From NCBI GenBank assembly GCA_949298805.1, contig CASFXY010000004.1:35027-99026 (forward strand): a DNA stretch of 64,000 nucleotides, read 5' to 3'. Of this stretch, positions 1 through 8,949 are shown in pieces. Every line of letters starts with the position of its first letter. Within the stretch, counting starts at the first letter, position 1. The notes beneath the pieces were generated by a model. That model searched no databases. It was given only the letters and a program-made list of their open reading frames with translations, and had not been told where the DNA came from. The translations under genes and the position numbers were made by a program. The DNA comes from an uncultured bacterium. Its GTDB lineage: Bacteria; Cyanobacteriota; Vampirovibrionia; Gastranaerophilales; Gastranaerophilaceae.

Positions 1-540
1 GTTGACCATATCTACTCTACTCCTGTGCTTGTAGATTACATTAAGAACCTAAATATTCCGCAAGATGTGCTTATGGCTGTTTCTCCCGATACAGGTGGTG
101 TTCAAAGGACACGTGCATTTGCAAAAGCACTTAACTGTCCTTTATCTATTATTGATAAGCGTCGTGATAAACATAATGTTGCAATAGCTGATCATGTTAT
201 AGGAGATGTTAGAGATAAAGTTTGCGTTATGTTTGATGATATGATTGATACTGCAGGTACAATCTGCGAGGCTGCCAAACTTCTTATTAGAGAAGGCGCC
301 AAGGAAGTTTATGTTTGTGCTTGCCATCCGGTATTTTCAGGTCCTGCTTTGCAAAGGCTGGATGAAGCACCTATTAAAGAAGTTATTGTTACAAATACAA
401 TTCCTTTAAAAAATGAATTCATACCTACAAAAATTACACAATTAAGCATTGCGCCGCTTTTGGGAGAGGCAATTTCAAGAATTCATGATGATCAAAGCGT
501 ATCTTCACTATTTGGTTTTGAAAAGGAATATAAAAACTAA
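1..540 (+). CDS. prs: Ribose-phosphate pyrophosphokinase, C-terminal part (5' end outside window)
   Basis: Makes PRPP from ribose 5-phosphate and ATP for purine, pyrimidine, His, Trp and NAD synthesis. The frame is open from base 1 with no start, so the gene is cut by the window edge; 179 residues are visible, roughly the second half of a ~315-residue enzyme. Visible hallmarks are the VDH...TPVL stretch at the very start, the SPDTGG segment, and the PRPP-binding loop FDDMIDTAGT (about residues 79-88 of the visible part). The stop codon overlaps the next ATG by one base (TAATG), suggesting co-transcription with the DNA glycosylase. Family assignment is secure. Confidence 0.95.
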   Translation, partial: VDHIYSTPVLVDYIKNLNIPQDVLMAVSPDTGGVQRTRAFAKALNCPLSIIDKRRDKHNVAIADHVIGDVRDKVCVMFDDMIDTAGTICEAAKLLIREGAKEVYVCACHPVFSGPALQRLDEAPIKEVIVTNTIPLKNEFIPTKITQLSIAPLLGEAISRIHDDQSVSSLFGFEKEYKN

Positions 541-1124
541 TGACTTTTGAAAAGTTAGAAAATATTGAAAAAGAGGTGCAGCAGTGTAAAAGCTGCCCTC
601 TTTTTGCTACAAGAAACAATGTTGTTTTTTCCGACGGTTCAAAAAATGCCAAAATTATGCTTATAGGAGAAGCCCCCGGCGCTGATGAAGATAAGCAGGG
701 TAAACCTTTTGTAGGGCGTGCGGGCAAGTTATTAAACGAGTTTTTAATAATGGCGGGAATTAGCAGAGAGGAAGATTTGTATATTGTAAATACTTTAAAA
801 TGCAGACCTCCTGAAAATCGCAAACCGACGAAAGAAGAAAAAAATGCTTGCGGGAAATTTTTATATGCTCAAATTGAAATTATAAAGCCAAAAATTATTG
901 TGCTTTGTGGTGCAACTGCGATGGAGAGTTTCTTAGACAAAAAATTTAAAATTTCAAAAGTGAGAGGGCAATTTTTTGAAAATATAGAAGGGTTCAAAGG
1001 GATTAAATTTATACCTATTTTGCATCCGTCTTATCTTTTAAGGCAGCACTCAACAGAAATTGGCTCACCCAGAGATTTAACATTAAAAGATTTAATTATG
1101 ATTAAAAAAGCGGTTCTTGAATGA
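540..1124 (+). CDS. Type-4 (iron-sulfur) uracil-DNA glycosylase
   Basis: Removes uracil from DNA to start base-excision repair. The 194-residue length is typical of family 4. Visible are the catalytic/uracil-binding region GEAPGADED with GKPFVGRAGKLL, the CRPPENRKPT block, and the C-terminal HPSYLL motif. Four cysteines suited to a 4Fe-4S cluster are present: CKSC near residue 17, the Cys of KCRPP and the Cys of NACGKF. It overlaps prs by one base. Its stop codon lies inside a terminator hairpin shared with the convergent SLH gene. Low-level alternative: family 5 enzyme, but length and motifs favour family 4. Confidence 0.92.
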   Translation: MTFEKLENIEKEVQQCKSCPLFATRNNVVFSDGSKNAKIMLIGEAPGADEDKQGKPFVGRAGKLLNEFLIMAGISREEDLYIVNTLKCRPPENRKPTKEEKNACGKFLYAQIEIIKPKIIVLCGATAMESFLDKKFKISKVRGQFFENIEGFKGIKFIPILHPSYLLRQHSTEIGSPRDLTLKDLIMIKKAVLE

Positions 1125-1136
1125 ACCGCTTTTTTT
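1104..1136. terminator. Bidirectional intrinsic terminator overlapping both gene ends
   Basis: A-tract plus GCGGTTC, loop TTGAAT, GAACCGC plus T-tract: a 13-bp stem counting the A/T flank. It includes the TGA of the glycosylase gene and reaches the TAA of the convergent SLH gene, so the two genes share one terminator. Confidence 0.85.
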
Positions 1137-2427
1137 ACATATTTTCGTGAGTGTTAACCGAATCATCGGAACTTTGCGAGTCGTCTTCAACTTCAAATTC
1201 CCAATAATTTTCATTAGGTATAACCATATCGCCGGTTAAAAGAATATAAACCAGCTCATCACCTTTTAAATCATATTTAACAATTGGGGATAGTTTATTT
1301 GTATATTTAACTAAAAATTCAGCTTTTGTAATTTGTTTTCTGCCTTCAAAGTAATTTTCTTTAACAGGTGCTTTTTTATCAACGGTTTTTGTTGTAACAA
1401 CTTTACCTTTGTCTGTAGTGTATGTAACGCCTGCCATTTCATGGCTTATTCCGTTTGGCATATAAAATTTTCTTAAAACTATAAGATTTTTTTGTTTTCT
1501 TATTCTAAAAGGCGTGTATTTTATCTTTTGAACATCGGCAACAAATTGTGTTCCTGCAGGATATAAAAATGTACCTTCTTGAGTATATACATCGGCTGGC
1601 GCAACAAATATAAGCTGATCGCCAATTTCATGTTTTTTGCTGTTTATTGGTTGATTTGGTTTTGCAATTATGATGTTTCCTGCCTCAATAACATTTTTTG
1701 TATTGTACAAACTAACAGTGTTTCTTGGTGCACCTTCAACAAGTTTTAAAGTATTTGTGCCTAAAAATTCCGTAGGAACTTTATTAGCTGTTTTTTTGTA
1801 TTTATCTTCAACAAGGTTCATTTGTTTTTCAACTTGTTCAAACAACACTGCAGCCTCAGCGCGTGTTAGAAAATCATTCGGTCTAAAATATGTAGGGTCG
1901 GGATAATTTATATAAAGCTTGTTTGCTACATTTTTAACATAAGAATAAATTGCCCAGTTTGGGATTTCATCTTTGTCGTTAAAGTTTTCAATAACACTTA
2001 TATCTCCGTAAAATCCTTTTGTGACATTTGCTATTACTGCATTTGCTTCTGAGCGCAAAATTGATTGTTCCGGTTTAAAAGTGTAATCCGGATAACCAAA
2101 GATAAGCCTTAATTGTTCTGATGTTAAAATACTTTGGTCATAAGGAGTATTTGAATCAACATCTTTAAATTTAGTTGTGCCGTCAGTCATAATGTCTTCG
2201 CTTCTGATGACTTTCAGGAGTGAATGAACAAATTCGCTTCTTGAAAGTGTTTCATCCGGTGCAAAAGAATAACCGCTTTTAAAACCCATATAGCCTTTGT
2301 TTAGTGCATTTGCAATTTGCGCAGCTGCCCAGTGATCATTTTTTACATCGGTAACTTCAAGAGCAAAAACTCTATTTACACTTAATGCTAATAAGCAAAG
2401 CACTAACAGACAAAATATCTTTTTCAT
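1135..2427 (-). CDS. S-layer homology (SLH) domain envelope protein
   Basis: Secreted 430-residue protein. An N-terminal signal peptide (about residues 1-22, ending VFA) is followed by three SLH repeats (about 25-85, 87-150, 150-205), seen as WA-x-x-I, F-x-D and A-E/R-A-E patterns. SLH domains normally bind peptidoglycan-linked polymer and hold the outer layer or outer membrane to the wall. The C-terminal half has a beta-rich segment with a P-x-GTQF motif that recurs in the SLH protein at 37382-38554. The tail is acidic and Ser-rich. A Shine-Dalgarno-like GAGG precedes the ATG. It lies downstream of the GT9 gene on the same strand. Exact partner unknown. Confidence 0.85.
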   Translation of the reverse strand: MKKIFCLLVLCLLALSVNRVFALEVTDVKNDHWAAAQIANALNKGYMGFKSGYSFAPDETLSRSEFVHSLLKVIRSEDIMTDGTTKFKDVDSNTPYDQSILTSEQLRLIFGYPDYTFKPEQSILRSEANAVIANVTKGFYGDISVIENFNDKDEIPNWAIYSYVKNVANKLYINYPDPTYFRPNDFLTRAEAAVLFEQVEKQMNLVEDKYKKTANKVPTEFLGTNTLKLVEGAPRNTVSLYNTKNVIEAGNIIIAKPNQPINSKKHEIGDQLIFVAPADVYTQEGTFLYPAGTQFVADVQKIKYTPFRIRKQKNLIVLRKFYMPNGISHEMAGVTYTTDKGKVVTTKTVDKKAPVKENYFEGRKQITKAEFLVKYTNKLSPIVKYDLKGDELVYILLTGDMVIPNENYWEFEVEDDSQSSDDSVNTHENM

Positions 2428-2499
2428 ATATTTTAAGCCTCATTTTACTCAAAACCTATGAAAATTCTACAATAATGTAAGCTTAAAATCAAACCGAGT

Positions 2500-3516
2500 C
2501 TATATTTTGCTTATTATTTCTTTATAATCAATATTTAAACAATCGCTGTGTTCACAGTTTTGCGCCCTTCTATGCCACAAGCAGGGACGACATGTTATGT
2601 TATTTTTTATTACAAAAAACTTTTCACTTTTGGGCAAAAGTTTTTCTTCATTTGTAGGACCAAATATTGCAAAAGTTTTTGCATTTACGCCAACAGCTAC
2701 ATGCATTGGTGCAGAATCTGCACATATTACATATTTTGCCTTATTGAACATATTGGCCATATCTAACAAACTTTTTGTTTTATTAAAATAATTAATAAAA
2801 TTTTTATGATTTGCAATTTTTTCATCCGATGTAATTTTTAGAATTAATTCTTCGTCATCACGAGTGCCGAAAAGCACTACTTTTTCGCCCTTTTCTAGTA
2901 ATTCATAAATTAAATTTTTCCAAAAATCCAATTTCGGACATTTTAAAATATTTTTTCTTATGCTCATTTTGCTTACTCCGGGGTGGATTGCGCAAAAACC
3001 TTTTTCAGTAAGTATTTCGGGCAAAATATAATTTTCATCAATTGTAATTTTCGGAAAATTACAATCTAAATCACAAATCGGCGAAATTAAATCATGATAC
3101 ATATTTGAGGCATATTGATTTTCATTTAATTCAACACTTTTTGTAAGCAAAAAAGCTGTCTTTGATTTAAAACCGATACGTTCTTTTATTCCTGTTAAAA
3201 AGAGTAAAATGCTTACCAGCGGAGATTTTCCACTGGATATTACAATATCAAAATTTTTGTTCCAAACTTGAATTAAAAATTTAAAAATATTTAAATATTT
3301 TCTTAATCCATGTGCTTTTATGTCCGCCTTTATAATATCGTTAATATCAGGGCAAAGCTGTATTATACTTGCGCTTCTGGGTTCAAGAGCAAGAGTAATT
3401 TTACTGTTATTAAAAGTTTCTCTCAGGCTTTTAATAACAGGCATAAATAAAATTTCATCTCCTATTCCGCCCCAATTTATCAGCAAAATATTTTTATATT
3501 CCTTTTTTTGTACCAT
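2500..3516 (-). CDS. Glycosyltransferase family 9 (heptosyltransferase-like)
   Basis: 338 residues, close to the GT9 norm. The N-terminal Rossmann start reads INWGGIGDEILFMPVIK, the classic nucleotide-sugar transferase opening of heptosyltransferases. IHPGVSK (mid protein) and the C-terminal CADSAPMHVAVGV...FGPT block are the GT9 signature. Such enzymes add ADP-heptose (or related sugars) to LPS inner core at the cytoplasmic membrane. gmhA at 59321 supports a heptose pathway in this organism. A Cys-rich C-terminus (CRPCLWHRRAQNC) is seen in many GT9 proteins. The exact acceptor cannot be told. Confidence 0.88.
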   Translation of the reverse strand: MVQKKEYKNILLINWGGIGDEILFMPVIKSLRETFNNSKITLALEPRSASIIQLCPDINDIIKADIKAHGLRKYLNIFKFLIQVWNKNFDIVISSGKSPLVSILLFLTGIKERIGFKSKTAFLLTKSVELNENQYASNMYHDLISPICDLDCNFPKITIDENYILPEILTEKGFCAIHPGVSKMSIRKNILKCPKLDFWKNLIYELLEKGEKVVLFGTRDDEELILKITSDEKIANHKNFINYFNKTKSLLDMANMFNKAKYVICADSAPMHVAVGVNAKTFAIFGPTNEEKLLPKSEKFFVIKNNITCRPCLWHRRAQNCEHSDCLNIDYKEIISKI

Positions 3517-3554
3517 TTTTATACCTTTTTCATAATTTTACTTCTTTTTAATTT

Positions 3555-3560
3555 TATAAT
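3555..3560 (+). promoter_or_regulatory. -10 box for the one-carbon operon
   Basis: Perfect TATAAT 11 bases upstream of the ATG at 3572. The predicted transcript has a leader of only about 5 bases and no Shine-Dalgarno sequence. Confidence 0.6.
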
Positions 3561-3571
3561 AAAATAAATCT

Positions 3572-4666
3572 ATGAGCGAGTTAACTTTAAATTATACCGG
3601 AATAGGCTCTTTGCCCTTCAAAGATGAAAACGCACCAAAAAAAGCTTTAGATTTTATTTTTACCGAATTTAAAAGTATGCCGTTTTGGCCCCAGTTACCG
3701 CATTTTGCGCGTGAAGAAGATATGGTTTTTCAATATACTCAAAATCTTGCAGGGCTCAGTTTTGACGGGGACAAATATTTCTTAAATTCTGAATGTGATG
3801 AATTTTTTATTGCACTTGAAGAATTATTTTTTGATTATGAAAGTGTAACATCTGCATCAGATTTATTTGAATGCGAGGAGATACTTAATAAATATGCAAT
3901 TTTGCCTCCTAATTCAAATACACTTAAGCCTTTTTTAGATAAATTGAAAAATCAAAATCCGGATTTTGTAAAAGGTTCAGTTACGGGTCCATTTACATTT
4001 TCAACTTCAATTACAGATAATGAAGGTAAATGTGCCTATTATAATGATATTTTAAGAGATGTTTGTGTTAAAACTCTTTCCCTAAAAGCTCTTTGGCAGG
4101 TAAAAGAATTTAAAAAAGCTGCACCAAAAGCGCGTGCTGTTATTTTTATGGATGAGCCTTCAATTTCACAGGTTGGCTCGTGCGCTTTTTTATCAGTGGA
4201 AAGTTCTGATGTTATTGAAATTCTCAAAATTATTGCCAATGATTTAAAAAAATTTGATGTCATAAGCGGTATTCATTGTTGCGGTAAAACAGATTGGGAA
4301 ATAGCACTCTCGTCAGGAGTGAATGTGGTTAATTTTGATGCTTATTTTTTCGCTCAGAGTGTTGCAAATTTTGCTGCTGCAGCAAAGAAATTTATTGAAA
4401 ACGGCGGTTTTTTTGCTTTCGGTATTGTACCGACAGTTGATAGTGAACTAAAAACGCTTGATATAAAGACCTTAGAAGAAAAATTTAATGATTCAATAAA
4501 ATTTTTTATTTCTAAAGGAATTGATAAAAATTTACTTTTAGAACATTTGTTTTTAACACCTTCCTGCGGTTGTGGTTCTCTTAATTGTGATGATGCGCTA
4601 AAAGCATTAAGACTGACAAAAGAACTTTCAATATGTTTAAAAGAAAGGTATGGTGTATATTTATGA
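3572..4666 (+). CDS. MetE/UROD-superfamily methyltransferase-like protein
   Basis: 364-residue TIM-barrel-type protein of the uroporphyrinogen decarboxylase / cobalamin-independent methionine synthase superfamily. Seen: N-terminal GIGSLPF (MetE-like), central GPFTFSTS, IFMDEPS, and a metal site HCCGK (about residue 233) with a C-terminal CGCGSL. This H-x-C-G ... C arrangement matches zinc ligands of MetE and of methylcobamide:thiol methyltransferases (MtaA/MtbA). It lacks the long MetE N-terminal half, as do 'core' MetE proteins that use methyl-corrinoids. First gene of a nine-gene operon with CooC, FolD and glycine-cleavage proteins, so a role in moving one-carbon units is inferred; donor and acceptor are unknown. 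Confidence 0.75.
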   Translation: MSELTLNYTGIGSLPFKDENAPKKALDFIFTEFKSMPFWPQLPHFAREEDMVFQYTQNLAGLSFDGDKYFLNSECDEFFIALEELFFDYESVTSASDLFECEEILNKYAILPPNSNTLKPFLDKLKNQNPDFVKGSVTGPFTFSTSITDNEGKCAYYNDILRDVCVKTLSLKALWQVKEFKKAAPKARAVIFMDEPSISQVGSCAFLSVESSDVIEILKIIANDLKKFDVISGIHCCGKTDWEIALSSGVNVVNFDAYFFAQSVANFAAAAKKFIENGGFFAFGIVPTVDSELKTLDIKTLEEKFNDSIKFFISKGIDKNLLLEHLFLTPSCGCGSLNCDDALKALRLTKELSICLKERYGVYL

Positions 4667-5406
4667 CACATACTCTTGCACTTTTAGGCAAAGGAGGTAG
4701 TGGTAAAACTACTTTAACAAGGGCTTTTTGTTCTCTTTTAAGAGAATATTTCCCCTCTGCTTCTATTTTGCTTGTTGATAATGATTTAACTTGTGAGCTT
4801 GCGGGAAGTTTTGGGCTAAAATCCAGAAATACAATTTATGGTATTCGTTCGGGAAAACATGAATACAAAACAGGTATTCCCAAAGGAATGACAAAACAAG
4901 AATATATTGAATGGGCACTTGAGGATATTCTGGAAGAAGTCGAAGAAAATACGAATATAATTGTTTCATGGTTTGTTGCTTCAAAAGATTGTCGCTGCCC
5001 TATTACAAAACAAATGAATGATGCGCTTGTAAAGCTTATTGACGGTTATGATTTTGTTATTTTTGATTCGGAATTTGATTTAAAATATCTTAATTTGCTT
5101 GTGGATTATCCTATTGACACTTCAATAATTGTTGCAAATCCCACGCAAAAGTCTATTCATCTTGCAGGTGAGATTTATGATTTTTCAAAAAAATATGCTG
5201 CAGATGGGCAGTTTGGAGTTATTTTAAATAGAGCAAAAAAAGAAACTTTAAATAAATTTGTTGAACAAATAAATTTAAACAATCTAAATTTATTAGGTAT
5301 AATTGATGATTTGGGTGAAGATGTCAATTATGAAAAAATTAAAGAAATGATAAAAGATTTTTATCCGCGCTTAAATCTTCCGCAAAATATTTCAGGGGGT
5401 GTGTAG
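4663..5406 (+). CDS. CooC/MinD-like P-loop ATPase
   Basis: 247 residues. A Walker A of the deviant ParA/MinD type, GKGGSGKTTL, sits at about residues 9-18, and LLVDNDLTCELAGSFG follows. The family includes CooC/AcsF, which insert nickel into carbon monoxide dehydrogenase or acetyl-CoA synthase, and other metallocentre maturases. The start at 4663 overlaps the previous stop as ATGA; a further upstream in-frame ATG exists at 4633 but would overlap more. A C-x-C motif (DCRCP, about residue 108) could bind metal. No CODH/ACS gene is visible in the window, so the client is unknown; a corrinoid or iron-sulfur protein is possible. Confidence 0.75.
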   Translation: MTHTLALLGKGGSGKTTLTRAFCSLLREYFPSASILLVDNDLTCELAGSFGLKSRNTIYGIRSGKHEYKTGIPKGMTKQEYIEWALEDILEEVEENTNIIVSWFVASKDCRCPITKQMNDALVKLIDGYDFVIFDSEFDLKYLNLLVDYPIDTSIIVANPTQKSIHLAGEIYDFSKKYAADGQFGVILNRAKKETLNKFVEQINLNNLNLLGIIDDLGEDVNYEKIKEMIKDFYPRLNLPQNISGGV

Positions 5407-5407
5407 T

Positions 5408-6253
5408 TTGGCTAAAATTATGGATGGGAAAGCTTATTCAAAAGAAATTCTAGAGCAAATAAAAATTAAAGTTTGTAATATGCAAAAAAAGCCCTCGATA
5501 GCAGTTATTTTGGTAGGGAATAATCCAGCTTCGCAAATATATGTAAATAATAAAGAAAAAACAGCCCGCGAGCTTGGTTTTGTTTCAAAAACTTATCACT
5601 TAAAAGAAAATACTAATGCAAATGAATTAAAAGATTTAATTTTAAATTTAAACTCAGATAAAAATACAGATGCGATTTTATTGCAGTTGCCGCTGCCTAA
5701 ACACCTTGTATCGCAAGATTTTATAGAATTAATTGACCCTAAAAAAGATGTTGATGGTTTTCATCCGATAAATTGCGGTAAGCTTATGACAAATTCAAAT
5801 CCTTATGCGATTTCTTGCACTCCGAAAGGAATTATCAAGCTTTTAAAAAAATATAATGTAAAAATTGACGGTGCAAATGCTGTTGTAATCGGACGTTCTA
5901 ATATGGTAGGGAAGCCTTTGGCTCAGCTTTTATTAAATGAAAATGCAACAGTTACCGTTGCCCATTCAAAAACAAAAAATCTTTCTGCTATTGCACACGG
6001 GGCTGATATTTTAATTAGTGCAACAGGTATAAAAGGGCTTGTGACAAAGGATTTTGTAAAATCAGGCGCCGTTGTTGTTGATGTTGGTATTTTTCGCGAT
6101 GAAGACGGCAAAATAAATGGGGATGTCGAATTTGAAGAAGTTTCAAAAATTGCTTCCTTGATAACGCCTGTTCCAGGGGGGATTGGACCTATGACAATTG
6201 CCATGTTAATGGAAAATACATTGGAGTTGAGTTTAAATAATGCAAAATTTTAG
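5408..6253 (+). CDS. folD: Methylenetetrahydrofolate dehydrogenase / cyclohydrolase
   Basis: Interconverts methylene-, methenyl- and 10-formyl-tetrahydrofolate. 281 residues from a TTG start at 5408, chosen because it gives the family's usual AKI-x-DGK opening and lies about 8 bases after a purine-rich AGGGGG; a GTG at 5399 overlapping the previous gene is the alternative. All FolD signatures are present: VGNNPASQIYV, catalytic Lys in the YVNNKEK stretch, LLQLPLP, KDVDGF, GRSNMVGKP and PVPGGIGPMT. It supplies or uses the methylene-THF produced by the GcvT encoded 1.2 kb downstream. Confidence 0.95.
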   Translation: MAKIMDGKAYSKEILEQIKIKVCNMQKKPSIAVILVGNNPASQIYVNNKEKTARELGFVSKTYHLKENTNANELKDLILNLNSDKNTDAILLQLPLPKHLVSQDFIELIDPKKDVDGFHPINCGKLMTNSNPYAISCTPKGIIKLLKKYNVKIDGANAVVIGRSNMVGKPLAQLLLNENATVTVAHSKTKNLSAIAHGADILISATGIKGLVTKDFVKSGAVVVDVGIFRDEDGKINGDVEFEEVSKIASLITPVPGGIGPMTIAMLMENTLELSLNNAKF

Positions 6254-7400
6254 GGGAACTTTTGTAAATAAACATCGTGATGCTTGGATTGAAGTAAATT
6301 TGGGATATCTTGAGCATAATATTCTGCAAATTAAAAAAGCAATTTTTAACGGGAAAGATAATGATAAAGTTAAATTGCTTGCAGTAATTAAAGCAGATGC
6401 ATACGGACATGGTTCCATTATGTGTGCGCCTACTTTGCTTGCCTGCGGCATTGATTTTTTTGGGGTTGCAAGTATTGATGAGGCTCTTGAATTAAGGCAA
6501 AATAAAATTTCCGCGCCAATTTTAGTGCTTGGTTCCGTTCCAATTTGGTCGTATGAAACCGCAATAAAAAATGATATTACTGTTTCAATTTTTTCAGATG
6601 AACATTTGGAAGCTGCGAAGTTAATCAGTGAGCGTTTGGGAGGTAAAAAACTTAAAGCACATATAAAAATTGATACCGGCATGAACAGAATCGGTATAAA
6701 TCCAAAAAATGCGATTGAGTTTTTTAATAAAACAAAAAGGGCTGATTATATTGATTTAAAAGGTATTTTTACACATTTTGCGGATGTTGAAAGTGATGAA
6801 ATTACAAAAAAACAAATTGATAATTTTAAATATGTTATAAATTCAATCGATGTAACCGGTTTAATTGTTCATTGTTCAAATTCTGCAGCAAGTCTTTTTT
6901 ATAATGATTTAAAATTTGACATGCTGCGTTTGGGTATTATTTTATATGGATTGAGTCCTTTAAGTTATGATAATTCTTCGAAGTTTAAATTGCCTGATTT
7001 AAAACAAGTGATTGGGCTAAAAGGCAGAATTACCAATATTCACACAATCGAAAAAGGCGAAGGAGTAAGTTACGGACATATCTTTATTGCTGATAAAAAA
7101 ACTCGCATTGCAACAATTCCAATAGGTTATGCAGACGGGGTTTCAAGATTGTTGTCCGGAAAAATAAAAGCAAGTTTGAACGGTAAAATTATTAAACAAA
7201 TAGGGCGCATTACCATGGACCAAATGATGTTTGATATTGGTGATATTGAGGCCCAAAACGGTGATATAATAACACTTTTAGGTGACGATGAGGCAGGGAA
7301 TTTCTTCTCAATTGATAGCTGGGCGAATTTGTTAAATACTATAAATTACGAACTTACTTGTCGTTTAAAAGTTCGTTTGCCAAGAATTTATGTAAGATAA
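6240..7400 (+). CDS. alr: Alanine racemase
   Basis: PLP enzyme making D-alanine for peptidoglycan. 386 residues, fold type III. The PLP lysine is K51 in AVIKADAYGHG. The second catalytic Tyr lies in GEGVSYGH, and the IGYADGVSR and GRITMDQMM blocks are present. The start overlaps the 3' end of folD by 14 bases, so it is translated from the same transcript, though its product has no obvious link to one-carbon metabolism. Cofactor use (PLP) is shared with glycine decarboxylase, which may be coincidental. Confidence 0.95.
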   Translation: MQNFRGTFVNKHRDAWIEVNLGYLEHNILQIKKAIFNGKDNDKVKLLAVIKADAYGHGSIMCAPTLLACGIDFFGVASIDEALELRQNKISAPILVLGSVPIWSYETAIKNDITVSIFSDEHLEAAKLISERLGGKKLKAHIKIDTGMNRIGINPKNAIEFFNKTKRADYIDLKGIFTHFADVESDEITKKQIDNFKYVINSIDVTGLIVHCSNSAASLFYNDLKFDMLRLGIILYGLSPLSYDNSSKFKLPDLKQVIGLKGRITNIHTIEKGEGVSYGHIFIADKKTRIATIPIGYADGVSRLLSGKIKASLNGKIIKQIGRITMDQMMFDIGDIEAQNGDIITLLGDDEAGNFFSIDSWANLLNTINYELTCRLKVRLPRIYVR

Positions 7401-7412
7401 GAGGTATTAACA

Positions 7413-8552
7413 ATGAAAAAAACTTTTTTACACGATGAGCATATAATGCTTGGTGCCAGAATGGTTGAATTTGGCGGTTGGGAGATGCCCGTTCAATATA
7501 AATCAATTCTTGATGAGCATAAATCGGTACGTGAAAATGTCGGTATATTTGATGTTTCGCACATGGGGCAAGTTTTTATTTCAGGAGATGATGCTCTAAA
7601 TTTTTTACAAAAAATTGTCCCTCAAGATGTTTCAAAATTTTCTTTAAATCATGCACATTACTGTCAATTGCCATATTCTAACGGCACTTTGGTTGATGAC
7701 CTTATTATATATAAACTTGAAAATAAATATTTAATAATAGTGAATGTATCACGTCGCGAGGCTGACGTAGATTGGTTTAACATTAATTCAAAAGGGTTTA
7801 ATATAAAAATTGATGATAAGTCTGATGAGTTTTCAATGATTGCTCTACAGGGACCTAAAGCACTTAATGTTATTGAAAAAGCCGGAATTAAAAAAGAAAA
7901 TCAGCCGAAATTTTTTACAATAAGCCAAACAAAACTTTTTGGTTTTGATGTTTATCTTTGTCGCACTGGATATACAGGTGAAGATGGTTTTGAAATAATT
8001 TGCAAAAATGAAAATGTTGTTGATATATGGAAAAAATTACTTGAATATGGACAAGAATTTTTAATAGCCCCTGTTGGGTTGGGCGCAAGAGATACTTTAA
8101 GATTGGAAGCTGCTTTATGCTTGTACGGTGCTGATATAAACGAAGAAACAACACCTGTTGAAGCTGATTTGGGATGGTCTGTGCCTAAAGATAAAAAAGA
8201 AAATTATAATGGTAAGGAGATAATTTTAGGACAATTAAACGGAGAAATACCTTTAAATAAAAGACTTTTTGCATTTGAAATGCTTGACAAAGCAATTGCT
8301 CGTCATGGTGCGGAAGTTTTTATTGACGGAAAAAAATGCGGATATGTAACATCTGGCTCAATTTCCCCTACATTAGGCAAAAATATTGGTCTTTGTTTGA
8401 TTTCCTTTGTCGGAGAATGCCAAGATTTAGCAACATCACTTAACACAAAAGAAAAAAGTATTGGCAGGACAATACAAATTATGGTAAGAAATAAAATGTA
8501 CAATGCAAAAATTGTTAAAAAACCCTTTGTTCAAAAGAAATATGTTAAATAG
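7413..8552 (+). CDS. gcvT: Aminomethyltransferase, glycine cleavage T protein
   Basis: Moves the aminomethyl carbon from lipoyl-GcvH to tetrahydrofolate, releasing ammonia and giving methylene-THF. 379 residues. Seen: EFGGWEMPVQY near the N-terminus, FDVSHMGQV, the catalytic Asp in TLVDDLI (about residue 92), RTGYTGEDGFE, GLGARDTLRLEA and the C-terminal GYVTSGSISPTL. A good ribosome site (AAGAGGT) lies upstream. It is followed by gcvH after 8 bases. Catalytic residues look intact, so a working T protein is expected. Confidence 0.95.
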   Translation: MKKTFLHDEHIMLGARMVEFGGWEMPVQYKSILDEHKSVRENVGIFDVSHMGQVFISGDDALNFLQKIVPQDVSKFSLNHAHYCQLPYSNGTLVDDLIIYKLENKYLIIVNVSRREADVDWFNINSKGFNIKIDDKSDEFSMIALQGPKALNVIEKAGIKKENQPKFFTISQTKLFGFDVYLCRTGYTGEDGFEIICKNENVVDIWKKLLEYGQEFLIAPVGLGARDTLRLEAALCLYGADINEETTPVEADLGWSVPKDKKENYNGKEIILGQLNGEIPLNKRLFAFEMLDKAIARHGAEVFIDGKKCGYVTSGSISPTLGKNIGLCLISFVGECQDLATSLNTKEKSIGRTIQIMVRNKMYNAKIVKKPFVQKKYVK

Positions 8553-8560
8553 GAGACAAA

Positions 8561-8947
8561 ATGAGTATTCAACCACCTGAGGGAATATTATGTTCAAAAA
8601 GCCATGAATGGGTACTTGAGCAAGGCGATACTTTTAAAATTGGTTTAACCGATTATGCAGTTGAGCAATTAGGCGATATTGTATTTGTAGAATTGCCGGA
8701 ATTAGACAGTGAATTTGCAAAAGGTGAAGTTTTTGCGACAATTGAATCCGTAAAAGCAGCAAGCGAAATTTATATGCCTATAGGCGGTAAAATTGTTGAA
8801 GTCAACGAAGAACTGATTAATGCGCCTGAACTCATTAATGAAAATGTATGGGAAAAAGGCTGGCTTGTAAAAGTCCAAAGTGACAGCTTTTCCCAAGACA
8901 GTCTGGGGCTTATGGAATACGAAGATTACAAAGAAGAAACAGTCTAA
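8561..8947 (+). CDS. gcvH: Glycine cleavage system H protein
   Basis: 128-residue lipoyl carrier that shuttles the aminomethyl group between P and T proteins. The lipoylated lysine is K65 in ESVKAAS. The HEWV opening, LGDIVFVELPE and the acidic C-terminus fit the family, and length is normal. AGGAG precedes the ATG. It lies two bases before gcvPA. No lipoate ligase, lipoyl synthase or dihydrolipoyl dehydrogenase (L protein) gene is in the window. Confidence 0.96.
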   Translation: MSIQPPEGILCSKSHEWVLEQGDTFKIGLTDYAVEQLGDIVFVELPELDSEFAKGEVFATIESVKAASEIYMPIGGKIVEVNEELINAPELINENVWEKGWLVKVQSDSFSQDSLGLMEYEDYKEETV

Positions 8948-8949
8948 AA

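Noticed and set aside
7381..7412. Glycine riboswitch before gcvT
   Set aside because: The gap to alr is only 12 bases, with no room for an aptamer.
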